In this document: positions 36,149 to 46,107 of the stretch, piece by piece
Numbering within the stretch: the first letter of the stretch is position 1
Layout of the letters: every line of letters begins with the position of its first letter
Source of the DNA: Peribacillus sp. ACCC06369
GTDB taxonomy: Bacteria > Bacillota > Bacilli > Bacillales > DSM-1321
Reading direction: 5' to 3'
Length of the DNA stretch: 64,000 bases
Assembly (NCBI RefSeq): GCF_030348945.1
Contig: NZ_JAUCEN010000002.1
Location: 4,898,001-4,962,000 of the forward strand
Position numbers and translations under genes: made by a program
The notes under the pieces: model-generated
The model's input: the letters and a program-made list of their open reading frames with translations, nothing else
What the model was told of the DNA's origin: nothing
The model's database searches: none

Positions 36149-38554
36149 ATGTCTTTACTTCATTGGGCGGTATTATCACCGTTTCTATTAGCACTTATTG
36201 TACCAATATTATACAAACTATTTCGACAAATACATACAGGTTGGTTTGTATTGATTTTACCGATTCTCCTTTTCACCTATTTTTCAAGTTTCATTTCCTT
36301 GACCAAACGAGGGGATATCATTACAGAAAGGGCTGCATGGATTCCTTCTCTCGGAATTCATGTTGATTTCTATGTGGATGGACTAGGGCTTTTGTTCGCC
36401 TTGCTTATCACAGGGATAGGTTCACTCGTCGTTCTGTATTCGGTTTTCTATTTATCGAAAGAGAAAGAAAAGCTGAACCAATTTTACGTCTTCCTTTTGC
36501 TTTTCATGGGAGCGATGCTGGGCGTCGTCCTTTCCGATAATCTGATTGTCCTTTATTCGTTTTGGGAATTCACGAGTTTATCCTCATTTTTATTGATAGG
36601 ATATTGGAATGAAAGGGAGCGTTCACGTTATGGGGCGCAGAAATCCCTGTTGATCACTGTGTTTGGAGGCTTAAGCCTGCTTGGAGGCATCATTCTCCTT
36701 GCCATTATGGGGAACACATTCAGCATACGTGAATTGATAGCACAAAGTGGGGAACTTATGGACCACCCGCTCTTCACTCCTGCCCTTTTGCTTGTGCTGC
36801 TTGGTGCGTTCACTAAATCCGCACAGTTCCCGTTCCATATCTGGCTACCTGACGCGATGGAAGCTCCGACACCAGTCAGCGCTTACCTTCATTCCGCTAC
36901 AATGGTCAAGGCCGGAATTTATTTGGTTGCCCGATTAAGCCCTGTTTTTGCAGAATCCGGAATATGGTTCTGGCTAGTTTCGATTGCCGGATTGATCACC
37001 CTGTTCTGGGGCTCATTCTCTGCAATCAAACAGACAGATTTAAAGGGGATTCTCGCTTTTTCCACCATCAGTCAGCTCGGATTGATCATGTCGCTTTTGG
37101 GGCTTGGAGCGGCGGCACTCCACTATGAATCTTTAGGGGAAAATATATACTTGGCAGCCACGGTTGCAGCTGTATTCCACTTGATTAATCATGCGACCTT
37201 TAAAGGCAGCCTTTTCATGGTTGCAGGCATCATTGATCATGAAACCGGTACGCGTGATATCAGAAAGCTTGGCGGATTAATGCAGTTGATGCCGATTACT
37301 TTCACCGTCGCCGTCATAGGTGCTTTCTCAATGGCTGGCCTTCCACCCTTCAATGGTTTTTTAAGCAAGGAAATGTTCTTGGCCAGCATGGTGGATGTAT
37401 TGGAACTGAATATCTTCAATATGGAGACATGGGGGACGCTGTTTCCTGTGCTGGCATGGGTCGCCAGTGTATTCACTTTTATATACAGCATGATTGTCGT
37501 GCTCAAACCCTTCACAGGCAAACTTCAGTTAAACCTATTGGACAAGAAACCCCATGAGGCACCGATCGGGATGTTGATTTCTCCAATAATCCTTGCTTCG
37601 TTGGTGATCATTTTCGGCATTTTTCCAAACTTGCTATCTTCGTCAATCATTGAACCGGCGGTAGCTGGCATTCAGCCAAGCTTGGTGGGTCCGGATTTCC
37701 AAGTCCATATCGCCTTCTGGCATGGATTCCAACCCGAATTATGGATGACGGTCGGCATCATTGCATTTGGAATCATTTTATACAAGACGTTTCCGAAGTG
37801 GCAAAAGATCCATCAGTGGATGCCTGAACGTTTATCCCTGAATGCTCTGTATGATAACGGGCTAAGAGGGCTCGAACGCTCGGCATCCTCCGTCATGAAA
37901 TTTTTAATGACAGGTTCGATCCGTACATATTTGCTTTCGATATTCCTATTCTTCATTCTTTCATTGGGCTTTACGCTCTATTGGAAGGATGCATTTAAAT
38001 TGGATACAGGAAATTTAGCTCCGATCGGCTTATATGAATGGGTATTAGCGGCGATTACCGTGATTGGCTCGATCGCCATTCTGTTTGCAAGATCCCGTTT
38101 GACTTCCATTATCATCTTAGGAGCGGTCGGTTATACGATTTCCCTATTTTTCGTTTTGTTGCGGGCACCGGATTTAGCCCTGACTCAACTTGTCATCGAA
38201 ACGATTTCTGTATCACTGTTTTTGCTCTGTTTCTTCCACCTTCCGTTAATGGCAAGCAGAAAGGAAGAACGGATGACATTCAGGTTGAATAATGCCCTGA
38301 TATCCATTGGTGTAGGAGTCATGGTTACATTGATTGCCTTATCGGCACATAGCAATAAACTATTCGACTCCATATCAAGTTACTACCTTGAAAATGCTTA
38401 TAAGGAAGCAGGCGGAAAGAACGTCGTAAATGTCATTCTCGTTGACTTCCGCGGACTTGATACGATGTTTGAAATCACTGTCCTTTCGATCGCTGCGCTT
38501 GGAATATTCGCGATGATCAAATTGCGTTTGACAGGGGGGAAAGATAAATCATGA
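36149..38554 (+). CDS. mrpA: Mrp Na+/H+ antiporter subunit A
   Basis: An 801-residue membrane subunit, the same length as B. subtilis MrpA. The NuoL/ND5-like core includes TKSAQFPFHIWLPDAMEAPT (about 227-246) and HLINHATFKGSLFM (about 340-353), which carry the charged residues of the proton path; a C-terminal MrpA-specific region follows. Mrp is a seven-subunit secondary antiporter that exports Na+ in exchange for protons, important for Na+ and alkali tolerance. The gene overlaps mrpB by 4 nt and starts a single operon of seven genes. Confidence 0.96.
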   Translation: MSLLHWAVLSPFLLALIVPILYKLFRQIHTGWFVLILPILLFTYFSSFISLTKRGDIITERAAWIPSLGIHVDFYVDGLGLLFALLITGIGSLVVLYSVFYLSKEKEKLNQFYVFLLLFMGAMLGVVLSDNLIVLYSFWEFTSLSSFLLIGYWNERERSRYGAQKSLLITVFGGLSLLGGIILLAIMGNTFSIRELIAQSGELMDHPLFTPALLLVLLGAFTKSAQFPFHIWLPDAMEAPTPVSAYLHSATMVKAGIYLVARLSPVFAESGIWFWLVSIAGLITLFWGSFSAIKQTDLKGILAFSTISQLGLIMSLLGLGAAALHYESLGENIYLAATVAAVFHLINHATFKGSLFMVAGIIDHETGTRDIRKLGGLMQLMPITFTVAVIGAFSMAGLPPFNGFLSKEMFLASMVDVLELNIFNMETWGTLFPVLAWVASVFTFIYSMIVVLKPFTGKLQLNLLDKKPHEAPIGMLISPIILASLVIIFGIFPNLLSSSIIEPAVAGIQPSLVGPDFQVHIAFWHGFQPELWMTVGIIAFGIILYKTFPKWQKIHQWMPERLSLNALYDNGLRGLERSASSVMKFLMTGSIRTYLLSIFLFFILSLGFTLYWKDAFKLDTGNLAPIGLYEWVLAAITVIGSIAILFARSRLTSIIILGAVGYTISLFFVLLRAPDLALTQLVIETISVSLFLLCFFHLPLMASRKEERMTFRLNNALISIGVGVMVTLIALSAHSNKLFDSISSYYLENAYKEAGGKNVVNVILVDFRGLDTMFEITVLSIAALGIFAMIKLRLTGGKDKS

Positions 38555-38973
38555 AGCAAAATGACCTGATTCTCCAAACGGTTACGAAGGTCGCCGCCTT
38601 TGTTATCCTGCTTTTTGCAGTAGCCATCTTTTTAGGGGGGCATTATTCGCCAGGAGGCGGGTTTGTCGGCGGCTTAATGACATCAGCCGCCATAGTCCTG
38701 CTGTTGCTCGCTTTCGACATTAAAACCGTCACAGGCATCCTGCCGATTGACTATAAGTTAATGATTGGTTCAGGCTTGTTCATATCAAGCCTGACTGTTG
38801 CCGGCGGGTTAGTGTTCGGGGTGCCGCTCATGACACATGTATATCAATATATCGATTTGCCTCTGCTTGGGCACATCTCGCTTCATACTGCGGTACTTTT
38901 TGATCTGGGTGTTTATCTTGTGGTTGTTGGTGTAACGATGACCATTATTCAAACGATAGGGGAGAGTGAATAA
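38551..38973 (+). CDS. mrpB: Mrp antiporter subunit B
   Basis: A 140-residue membrane subunit with the MnhB motif [18 protein letters not shown] at about 28-45. It is part of the Mrp complex, next to MrpA. It overlaps mrpA by 4 nt and mrpC by 1 nt. Confidence 0.95.
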   Translation: MKQNDLILQTVTKVAAFVILLFAVAIFLGGHYSPGGGFVGGLMTSAAIVLLLLAFDIKTVTGILPIDYKLMIGSGLFISSLTVAGGLVFGVPLMTHVYQYIDLPLLGHISLHTAVLFDLGVYLVVVGVTMTIIQTIGESE

Positions 38974-39314
38974 TGGAACTTTTAATGGCCATTGTCATTG
39001 GAATACTATTTATGTGTGCGACCTATTTAATGCTTTCAAAAAGCATTTTAAGAATCATAATCGGTACTGGGCTGCTCAGTCACGGCGCCCATCTTTTGAT
39101 TTTGACGATGGGCGGTTTGAAAGGCGGTTCCGTTCCATTGCTAAGTGATGATGTTACAACCTATGTTGATCCGCTTCCGCAAGCGCTTATCTTGACGGCC
39201 ATCGTCATCAGTTTCGGAGTCACATCATTTCTGCTGGTTCTTGCTTATCGGACCTACCAGGAACTCGGAACTGATGATATGGAAGAAATGAGAGGTACGG
39301 AAGCGAATGAATAA
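38973..39314 (+). CDS. mrpC: Mrp antiporter subunit C (NuoK-like)
   Basis: A 113-residue, three-helix subunit homologous to NuoK of complex I. Features include [20 protein letters not shown] and [18 protein letters not shown] with the conserved DPLPQALxLTAIVI segment. The length equals that of B. subtilis MrpC. The start overlaps the mrpB stop, and its end overlaps mrpD by 8 nt. Confidence 0.95.
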   Translation: MELLMAIVIGILFMCATYLMLSKSILRIIIGTGLLSHGAHLLILTMGGLKGGSVPLLSDDVTTYVDPLPQALILTAIVISFGVTSFLLVLAYRTYQELGTDDMEEMRGTEANE

Positions 39315-40788
39315 TCTTACTTTCATGCCTGTTTTATGGCCGCTTTTCACAGGCATACTTCTCATTTTCTTTGTAAAAAAAATTAAGCTACAAAGAGGAA
39401 TCTCTCTTTTTTCCTCTCTTTTCGGAATCGTTATATCCCTTTATCTAGTGTTCTCGGTTCATACTCAAGGGATCTTGACTCTCGGTGTCGGTAGCTGGGA
39501 TGCCCCGTTCGGAATCGTGATCGTCGCAGACATGCTTTCTTCACTGTTGGTCCTGACCACGAATATCATTGGATTGGCCATACTGATTTACTCGTTTTAC
39601 TCCATAGGTGAAGAACGTGAAAGACACTATTATTATCCTGTATTTCAATTTTTGCTGATTGGTGTAAACGGTGCCTTCCTTACGGGGGATCTTTTCAATC
39701 TATTCGTCTTCTTTGAAGTCATGCTGATGGCTTCTTACGTGCTGCTTGTACTGGGAGGGACGAAAGTACAACTGAGGGAATCATTGAAGTATATCATCGT
39801 CAATGTGCTTTCCTCTTCCTTTTTCGTCATCATGGTGGCGTACCTTTATTCAGTTCTTGGCACATTGAACATGGCGGACATCAGCAAGAGGATAGCGGAA
39901 GTCAACCAGCCTGGAATCATCTCGGTGATAGCAATTGGCTTCTTGATCGTCTTCGGTTTGAAGGGAGCCATTTTCCCGCTCTTCCAATGGCTGCCTGGGT
40001 CCTATTATGCTCCACCCATCCCAGTGATCGCACTATTCGGGGCATTGCTGACAAAGGTAGGGATATACTCCATTTTCAGGACCTATACACTCATGTTTTA
40101 TCATGACCAGGATTTCACCCATACTTTCCTTGCGATACTTGCGATCTTGACCATCATCATCGGTGTCATAGGAGCGATAGCTTATTGGGATGTTAAAAAA
40201 ATCATCATTTACAATATCATCATCGCCGTCGGGGTTATCATTTTCGGCATCTCGATCATGAATGGGCAGGCATTATCAGGCTCCATTATATATATCATTC
40301 ATGACATGCTTATCAAGGCTGCGCTCTTCCTGCTGGTTGGCATCATGATCAAAATCAGCGGATCGGATGATTTACGTGATATGGGTGGCTTGATCAAGCA
40401 ATACCCTGCACTTGCATGGACCTTCTTCATAGCTGCCATATCATTGGCGGGAATTCCACCGTTCAGCGGATTTGCCGGCAAACTCCTGATTCTTCAGGGA
40501 GCTGCAGAAAAAGGTGCCTACTTTGGGATGGCCGTTGTCTTGATTTCAAGCTTGATGGTCCTATACTCGGTTATGAAAATATTCATGAATGGTTTCTGGG
40601 GAACTCCAAAAGCTGATTATGCCTTATCTAATAATACGGTAAATAAAATGCTGGTTCCTGCCGTCCTCCTTGTTATCATTTCCGTTTTATTCGGAGTAGG
40701 AACAGAATCGATTTACCCATTCATTACACAAGCTGCAGATACATTAATGAATCCCGATATATATATCAAAGCGGTTTTAAAGGAGTAG
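39307..40788 (+). CDS. mrpD: Mrp antiporter subunit D (NuoN/NuoM-like)
   Basis: A 493-residue subunit with about 14 helices, homologous to the antiporter-like subunits of complex I; the same length as B. subtilis MrpD. Motifs include [20 protein letters not shown] (Glu in helix 5) and [20 protein letters not shown] (Lys in helix 7), the paired charged residues needed for transport. Directly precedes mrpE with a 6-nt gap. Confidence 0.96.
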   Translation: MNNLTFMPVLWPLFTGILLIFFVKKIKLQRGISLFSSLFGIVISLYLVFSVHTQGILTLGVGSWDAPFGIVIVADMLSSLLVLTTNIIGLAILIYSFYSIGEERERHYYYPVFQFLLIGVNGAFLTGDLFNLFVFFEVMLMASYVLLVLGGTKVQLRESLKYIIVNVLSSSFFVIMVAYLYSVLGTLNMADISKRIAEVNQPGIISVIAIGFLIVFGLKGAIFPLFQWLPGSYYAPPIPVIALFGALLTKVGIYSIFRTYTLMFYHDQDFTHTFLAILAILTIIIGVIGAIAYWDVKKIIIYNIIIAVGVIIFGISIMNGQALSGSIIYIIHDMLIKAALFLLVGIMIKISGSDDLRDMGGLIKQYPALAWTFFIAAISLAGIPPFSGFAGKLLILQGAAEKGAYFGMAVVLISSLMVLYSVMKIFMNGFWGTPKADYALSNNTVNKMLVPAVLLVIISVLFGVGTESIYPFITQAADTLMNPDIYIKAVLKE

Positions 40789-40794
40789 TGCCTG

Positions 40795-41271
40795 ATGTCA
40801 TTCCAAATTTTACTGAATGTGTTCCTTGCGGTTATCTGGATGTTTTTGAAAAATGAGTTTAACGGGAGCACTTTTATCATCGGATATGTATTGGGGCTCG
40901 GCATCATGTTCGTCTTCCGTCATTTTTTCAATGATCGTTTTTACCTGAACAGGGTGAATGCCGTCGTTCTATTACTGCTCATATTCGCAAGGGAACTCAT
41001 ACTTTCCAACGTTAGCGTCCTTAAGGTCGTGCTTAAACCGAGTCTGGATATGAGACCTGGCATATTCGCATTCGAGACTGTGCTGACTAAGGATTGGGAA
41101 ATTACGATACTATCGAATTTAATTACACTGACACCAGGAACACTTGTCGTTGAAGTATCGGAGGATAATCGGATTCTTTATATCCATGCGATGGATATTG
41201 CCGATAAGGATGAAGCCGTGGACAGCATTAGAAATACATTCGAAAAGGCGATCATGGAGGTGAGCAAATAA
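40795..41271 (+). CDS. mrpE: Mrp antiporter subunit E
   Basis: A 158-residue subunit with two or three N-terminal helices and a cytoplasmic C-terminal domain containing SNLITLTPGTLVVEVS. Needed for full antiport in other Bacillus. The length equals that of B. subtilis MrpE. Overlaps the mrpF start by 1 nt. Confidence 0.95.
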   Translation: MSFQILLNVFLAVIWMFLKNEFNGSTFIIGYVLGLGIMFVFRHFFNDRFYLNRVNAVVLLLLIFARELILSNVSVLKVVLKPSLDMRPGIFAFETVLTKDWEITILSNLITLTPGTLVVEVSEDNRILYIHAMDIADKDEAVDSIRNTFEKAIMEVSK

Positions 41272-41555
41272 TGTTCGATCTAATACTTAAAATCGCGTTG
41301 CTCGGTGTTTCGCTTTCCATGATTGGATTCTTATACCGTTTAATCAAAGGGCCTTCCGTACCGGATCGGGTCGTCGCACTCGATGCGATGGGAATAAACC
41401 TAATAGCAATCGTTGCACTTGCCTCCATTGTCATGGATACAAGCGCTTATCTGGAAGCCATTCTACTGCTCGGAATCCTATCTTTCATAGGAACGGTCGC
41501 GTTCGCCAAATTCCTTGAGAAAGGGGAGATTATCGAAGATGACCGCAATCGTTGA
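41271..41555 (+). CDS. mrpF: Mrp antiporter subunit F
   Basis: A 94-residue, three-helix subunit with the motif GPSVPDRVVALDAMGINLIA, whose aspartates are conserved in MnhF/PhaF. In B. subtilis MrpF also contributes to bile-salt (cholate) efflux. It overlaps mrpG by 17 nt. Confidence 0.95.
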   Translation: MFDLILKIALLGVSLSMIGFLYRLIKGPSVPDRVVALDAMGINLIAIVALASIVMDTSAYLEAILLLGILSFIGTVAFAKFLEKGEIIEDDRNR

Positions 41556-41877
41556 AATCCTATCAGCCCTATTCCTATTAATGGGGGTCTTTCTCTTTTT
41601 AGTCTCGGCTTTCGGAATCATCCGGCTGCCCGATGTCTATACAAGAAATCACGCTGCCTCAAAAAGCTCGACACTTGGGATCATGTTCATCCTGATTGGC
41701 ACCTTGTTATATTTCTATTATAAGCATAGCCATTTCGATTTCCGGGTCGTGCTCGCGATCATCTTCATCTTCATGACCAGCCCAGTTGCCGGGCATTTAA
41801 TCAATCGCTCGGCTTACCATTCAGGCGTTAAAATGTGGGATCGGAGTGTCCAGGATGATTTAAAGAAAATCCGGTGA
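41539..41877 (+). CDS. mrpG: Mrp antiporter subunit G
   Basis: A 112-residue, three-helix subunit with FGIIRLPDVYTRNHAASKSS, the MnhG/PhaG signature. The start is the ATG with GGGGAG 9 nt upstream, inside the mrpF end; the longer frame adds eight hydrophilic residues unlike the family. Last gene of the operon, followed by a terminator. Confidence 0.93.
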   Translation: MTAIVEILSALFLLMGVFLFLVSAFGIIRLPDVYTRNHAASKSSTLGIMFILIGTLLYFYYKHSHFDFRVVLAIIFIFMTSPVAGHLINRSAYHSGVKMWDRSVQDDLKKIR

Positions 41878-41889
41878 TTCCCTGCCATT

Positions 41890-41929
41890 GCAAAAGAGCT
41901 GCCCTGTTTAACAGGAGCAGCTCTTTTCT
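41890..41929. terminator. Bidirectional terminator between mrpG and the MOSC gene
   Basis: An 11-bp stem AAAAGAGCTGC/GCAGCTCTTTT with an inner CCTGTTTAACAGG hairpin and T-runs on both sides. Confidence 0.88.
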
Positions 41930-41932
41930 GTC

Positions 41933-42652
41933 TCAATCCTTTAAATATACCTGGTCCCCTAAACTGATTTCACCTGTTCGTATGACCGAGGCGTATACAC
42001 CAAAATGATTGTTCCTTTCCTTGACGACAGTTTTCAAGAGTGATGGATCTCTATGGGAATCGCTTGGATCAACTGTTATGATCATACAACGCTCACAATG
42101 CCTTTTGATTTCCAGTTCAACATCTTCCCCGATCAGAATCCTTTTTCCGAACCATCGCTCTTCTAAAAAGGGCGTTTTGTTCTCTAAAGATAGCACCAAA
42201 TTGGGCCTGAATCTTCTGCCATCCACTTCTCTTCCCCAAAGCTTCGACAATTCGCCAATCGAGGCATCACTGACTAGCAGGATGTTTTCTTCTTCAATCG
42301 CACCGAACGGGATATGTGCTGGCGGATAAACAACGGATGTTGCCTCCTGATTTAACAACCGTTCCATTTCCTCCCGAAAGGCTTCCTCTCCCCATGTCAG
42401 CACGTTTCCTGAAGGGGTCTTCACTTTTATTTCCGGATATTGGTCAAGTGTTTCCTCACCAGAAAAAACAGCTTGATAGCGGACCATCTCCGGGACTTGG
42501 GTTATCGTCAGGAACTTCCCATTTTTGTCTTTAAAGGCATGACTGCGATCTCCATATAGTCCATAATCCATCACCCTTGTTTTCTGTACCTGTTCACCAG
42601 TGAAAGATTTTACAGGATGACGGGTGATTTCCTGTATATGACCAACCAGCAT
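41933..42652 (-). CDS. MOSC domain protein
   Basis: A 239-residue protein with an N-terminal beta-barrel MOSC_N part (IQEITRHPVKSFTGEQVQKT) and a C-terminal MOSC domain containing RHCERCMIITVDPSD, in which the cysteine pair is the likely sulfur or Mo-cofactor contact. Relatives (YcbX, mARC) reduce N-hydroxylated bases with a molybdenum cofactor. A role in detoxifying such compounds is plausible. The ATG with AAAGGAG 7 nt upstream is chosen over a longer frame. It is monocistronic. Confidence 0.82.
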   Translation of the reverse strand: MLVGHIQEITRHPVKSFTGEQVQKTRVMDYGLYGDRSHAFKDKNGKFLTITQVPEMVRYQAVFSGEETLDQYPEIKVKTPSGNVLTWGEEAFREEMERLLNQEATSVVYPPAHIPFGAIEEENILLVSDASIGELSKLWGREVDGRRFRPNLVLSLENKTPFLEERWFGKRILIGEDVELEIKRHCERCMIITVDPSDSHRDPSLLKTVVKERNNHFGVYASVIRTGEISLGDQVYLKD

Positions 42653-42774
42653 AAAATAACTCCTTTTCATACAATAGTCTACTGCCATATTATACGTAAA
42701 CCGGAAACTGTAGAATCAAAATAGTGAACCGGCTGTAAAATCATTACGTCACCTCAAAGCGATCGTTCCCTGAT

Positions 42775-43167
42775 TCACTTCGGTAAGTCGATAACGGCCA
42801 ATGTACAGCGTGAAATGCAGATAAGATTATCCTCTTCATCACGGATTTTCACGTCCCATACCATCGTCGTCCTCCCGCGATGGATGATGTTCCCTTCGGC
42901 GGTAACAATACCGGAACGGACGCCCCTTACATGATTGGCATTGATTTCAAGGCCCACGACAGCTTGTTTTTCACTGTCTACAAGCTGCATCCCGCCAAAA
43001 CTTGCAACGGATTCCGCAAGGGCAACGGACGCTCCCCCATGCAATAAACCATATGGCTGCCTGGTACGTTCATCCACCGGCATCGTCGCAATGACTTTCC
43101 CGTCACCGCTTTCTTTCATGTCTATCCCAAGCGTGCCTATCAACGAATTTTCAATATTTCTCTCCAT
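42775..43167 (-). CDS. menI: Hotdog thioesterase, DHNA-CoA hydrolase MenI (YuxO)
   Basis: A 130-residue hotdog-fold (PaaI-type) thioesterase with the family helix GLLHGGASVALAESVAS, whose Glu is the catalytic base. In B. subtilis yuxO/menI sits directly after mrpG and hydrolyses 1,4-dihydroxy-2-naphthoyl-CoA in menaquinone synthesis. The position here is one gene away, with the MOSC gene between. The ATG at 43167 follows a G-run; a TTG five codons earlier is possible. Confidence 0.82.
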   Translation of the reverse strand: MERNIENSLIGTLGIDMKESGDGKVIATMPVDERTRQPYGLLHGGASVALAESVASFGGMQLVDSEKQAVVGLEINANHVRGVRSGIVTAEGNIIHRGRTTMVWDVKIRDEEDNLICISRCTLAVIDLPK

Positions 43168-43245
43168 CCCCAATACCCCCAACTCTTATGTTTTTTCCTA
43201 CAACGAATGATTCAGAAAAAGTGAATCACTATTCATAATAGTATA

Positions 43246-43282
43246 CAAAAAAAGGATGACCCAAGTCTATCAAGTCATCCTT
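43246..43282 (-). terminator. Terminator closing the ribA-ribD-monooxygenase-phosphatase operon
   Basis: AAGGATGAC/GTCATCCTT with a 13-nt loop and T7 on the minus strand, 17 nt after the phosphatase stop codon. It separates the operon from menI. Confidence 0.88.
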
Positions 43283-43299
43283 CAATAATGTGAATTGTA

Positions 43300-43863
43300 T
43301 TATTTCGAGAGAATTTCTTTTAATTCAAACCAGTTTGTCAGTCTTGGGATATCCAATTCCCTGTTATAGGAGTTATCAATTGCATACACTTTCGTTGGAA
43401 TATCCAATAAAGTTTCCAGGACTGCCGGTTTATCATCAAAATAATAATCCAATTCCAATTTGCGAATCGTATCAATTTTTTCATGATCCTTCATACCACA
43501 GTAAAAATGGTCATCCTTAACCGGAAAGCCGTTTTCAATCAACCATTTTTTCGTCCGTTCACCATGCTCCGATTTTCTAGCGGTGATGTAATAGATCTCA
43601 TGACCATCTCGTTCAAGCTCCTGCAGCGTTTCCACCGCTCCCTCGAAGGTTGGACAGGATGAATAATACACTTCCTCGGCAAGGCTGTTCCACATCTTGC
43701 CCCCAGCCTCTTTATCAAGCCCGAAAGCTTCATGGATCTCTATTGTCTTTAATGCTTTGAATTTCGTTAACTCTATGTTCTTATTAAGCTTTTCATTATA
43801 AAGATGGAACGCGAACTCCCTCAAATTAATAAGGGTATCGTCAATATCAAAACCGAATTTCAT
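43300..43863 (-). CDS. HAD-fold nucleotidase (NT5C type)
   Basis: A 187-residue HAD phosphatase. It opens MKFGFDIDDTLINL: Asp6 is the nucleophile and Asp8 the general acid. Motif II is YYITARKSE, and the motif III/IV acids are in DYYFDDKPAVLE. It resembles the 5'(3')-deoxyribonucleotidase NT5C group (YqfW-like). It is last in a four-gene operon, 15 nt after the monooxygenase gene. By context it could dephosphorylate a ribityl- or ribosyl-aminopyrimidine phosphate made by the upstream enzymes, the step filled in riboflavin synthesis by other HAD phosphatases. That role is inference. The ATG with GAGGAG 8 nt upstream is chosen over the GTG. Confidence 0.8.
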   Translation of the reverse strand: MKFGFDIDDTLINLREFAFHLYNEKLNKNIELTKFKALKTIEIHEAFGLDKEAGGKMWNSLAEEVYYSSCPTFEGAVETLQELERDGHEIYYITARKSEHGERTKKWLIENGFPVKDDHFYCGMKDHEKIDTIRKLELDYYFDDKPAVLETLLDIPTKVYAIDNSYNRELDIPRLTNWFELKEILSK

Positions 43864-43878
43864 ATCTTTCACTCCTCT

Positions 43879-44976
43879 TTAAACATAAGCGGCGGCAAAC
43901 TGTGATGCGAAGGAAATTTCCTTGTCCACCTGAATGGCCTGTAATCTTTCAATTTCGGCTCTTCTTTCCGGTTCAGCCATTTTTAATCCAAGGAATCCAA
44001 TATCCCCCTGCATGATGCATCGTTGAATAAGCTCGGCTAATATATCGGCATCTTTCATGGCACAATTGAGTCCGAATGCACCTGTAGGTGTCATCGTATG
44101 GGCTGCATCACCTAATAATGCAACACCATCCTTTGTCCACGTTTCACAGTAGCTGCTGTAAACATCCAATAAAATGAAGTCATGCCAAGAGCTGATATTT
44201 TCACACACGACCTTTTTTAATTCAGGAAATGCAAAAAGTAAATCTTCAATGAATGGATCAAATGGCTGTTTTCGCAAATGGGGAAATGACCCATGTTCTA
44301 TATTCCATCCAATTTGGATGAAACCTCCAGCCTGAGTGAAGAGGGCAACCTGGGAGCCATTGACCAATGCCATCTTGATCGATGGCTTCCATCCTTCTGG
44401 AGCAGGAATCTTTGCCCACAGTAAATCATAGCCATGATTTTTAATCACGACTGGTATCCCGGCTTTTTTTCGAACCATGGAAAATCTGCCATCCGCTCCG
44501 ATTACCAATGAACTTTGCACTTCCAGATCATTTCCGCCCTTTCGAGCCTTGACACCCGTAAACCGGCCCATTTCATTCTGAATCAGGTCCGTAACCCTCG
44601 TATTCATCATCAATTGAAAAGAATCCAGCTTTTCAGCTTCATTCAATATAGCTGTAAGCAGATGATTTTGAGGGACATGTATCCCAACATGGTCTATAGG
44701 AAATTCCGGGAAAATTCTTTTAAATAGTTGGCCGTCATTCCAATATTCAATTTGTTCCATCCTAAGCAAGCCAAGCCTTTCCACGTCCTCGAATAAACCG
44801 TGCTTTTTAAGAATGGCCTCTCCTTCATCGTTCAGGAACTCGCCCCGGAACTCCCTGGCAACTTCAGAATGCCTCTCAAGCAGGACGACTGAAATGTCCT
44901 GCTTGGCCAATAGGTAAGCTAGCAGCGCTCCTCCTGGTCCTGATCCGACTATGCATACATCTGATTTAACCAACAT
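43879..44976 (-). CDS. FAD-dependent monooxygenase (PHBH fold)
   Basis: A 365-residue class A flavoprotein hydroxylase. FAD contacts: CIVGSGPGGALLAYLLAK (GxGxxG at 11-16), ER at 34-35, GADGRFSMVRK near 160 (DG motif, FAD and NAD(P)H) and LLGDAAHTMTPTGAFG near 290 (GD motif). Class A enzymes hydroxylate electron-rich aromatic rings. No marR or catabolic gene is adjacent; instead it lies 17 nt behind ribD in the same operon, which points to a pyrimidine or flavin-like substrate. This is inference: annotated relatives act on phenols, tetracyclines and quinolones. Confidence 0.85.
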   Translation of the reverse strand: MLVKSDVCIVGSGPGGALLAYLLAKQDISVVLLERHSEVAREFRGEFLNDEGEAILKKHGLFEDVERLGLLRMEQIEYWNDGQLFKRIFPEFPIDHVGIHVPQNHLLTAILNEAEKLDSFQLMMNTRVTDLIQNEMGRFTGVKARKGGNDLEVQSSLVIGADGRFSMVRKKAGIPVVIKNHGYDLLWAKIPAPEGWKPSIKMALVNGSQVALFTQAGGFIQIGWNIEHGSFPHLRKQPFDPFIEDLLFAFPELKKVVCENISSWHDFILLDVYSSYCETWTKDGVALLGDAAHTMTPTGAFGLNCAMKDADILAELIQRCIMQGDIGFLGLKMAEPERRAEIERLQAIQVDKEISFASQFAAAYV

Positions 44977-44993
44977 GCCTCTTCACCTGTTGT

Positions 44994-46094
44994 CTATTTT
45001 AATTTAGGATAAGCCGTTATGCGTATGTCTTCACCAAACGTGTCCACGCCAGAGAAGGCAACATCCATCGCTTCATCCATAGTATCTACATTCATTCCAG
45101 TATACGGTGTTAGTGAGTTTCTCCCACCCAATAGTTTAGGAGCTATATAAATCAAGTATTTATCGATGAGCCCCGCCCTTAGGAAAGAGGCATTCACTTC
45201 ACTTCCACCTTCCAGCAAGACATCCGTAATCCCCTTTTTATACAGCTCTTCCATCAAGGTCCTTAAATTCAGGCCCGTATCGTTTTTGGGGACGAGAATG
45301 AATTCGACTCCTTTTTCACGTAAAGCCGCCATTTTTCCCGCAGGTGCTTGATCATGCGTTACGATCATGGTTTTCGCATCTGATACCTGGACAACATTGG
45401 CTTCCATCGGAACACGTAATTCACTGTCTAGAATGATTCGGATCGGATTTTCCCCTCCGCCCTCCGGAAGTCTTGTCGTCAGTGATGGATCATCGGCCAA
45501 AACAGTCCCAATACCAACGAGAATGGCATCCACCTCATCACGCAGCAAATGAACGGAATGACGGGATTCTTCTCCTGTTATCCATTTTGAATGGCCTGTG
45601 TGGGTTGCAAGTTTTCCGTCAAGGGTCATCGCATACTTCGAAATGACAAATGGACGGCTCGTCAACATATTGTGAATGAAACGCTCATTCAGTCTTTGCG
45701 CTTCCTTCTCCAGGACGCCAACTTCCACTTCAATGCCCGCATTCCTAATGATGGATATCCCTCTTCCTGCAACTTCCGGATTGGGATCTTGTGTAGCCAC
45801 CACAACCCGCCGGACACCTGATTCTTTCACTAAATTTGCACAAGGAGGTGTCTTACCATAATGGGAACACGGCTCAAGAGTCACGTATAGCGTTGCACCT
45901 TCTGCATACTCACCCGCCATTTTGAAAGCATGGACCTCAGCATGCGGCTCACCCGCTTTACGGTGGATTCCTGTACCGGCTATCACACCGTCCTTAACTA
46001 TGACTGCACCGACCACTGGATTTGGATTCGTCTTTCCTTTAGCACTGGCCGCCAAATCCAATGCCAGCTTCATGTAATATTGATCATCATTCAT
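44994..46094 (-). CDS. ribD: Bifunctional pyrimidine deaminase/reductase RibD
   Basis: A 366-residue two-domain enzyme that deaminates 2,5-diamino-6-ribosylaminopyrimidinone phosphate and reduces the ribosyl side chain. The deaminase zinc site is intact: HAE at 51-53, PCSHYGKTPPC with Cys76 and Cys85. The reductase part has DGKLATHTGHSKWITGEESR and VGIGTVLADDPSLTTR. Both halves look fully functional. AAGGAG precedes the ATG; a longer frame overlaps the upstream gene. It lies 13 nt after the GTP cyclohydrolase gene. No ribE or ribH accompanies it, unlike the usual Bacillus ribDEAH operon. Confidence 0.93.
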   Translation of the reverse strand: MNDDQYYMKLALDLAASAKGKTNPNPVVGAVIVKDGVIAGTGIHRKAGEPHAEVHAFKMAGEYAEGATLYVTLEPCSHYGKTPPCANLVKESGVRRVVVATQDPNPEVAGRGISIIRNAGIEVEVGVLEKEAQRLNERFIHNMLTSRPFVISKYAMTLDGKLATHTGHSKWITGEESRHSVHLLRDEVDAILVGIGTVLADDPSLTTRLPEGGGENPIRIILDSELRVPMEANVVQVSDAKTMIVTHDQAPAGKMAALREKGVEFILVPKNDTGLNLRTLMEELYKKGITDVLLEGGSEVNASFLRAGLIDKYLIYIAPKLLGGRNSLTPYTGMNVDTMDEAMDVAFSGVDTFGEDIRITAYPKLK

Positions 46095-46107
46095 ACTATG
46101 GCTCTCC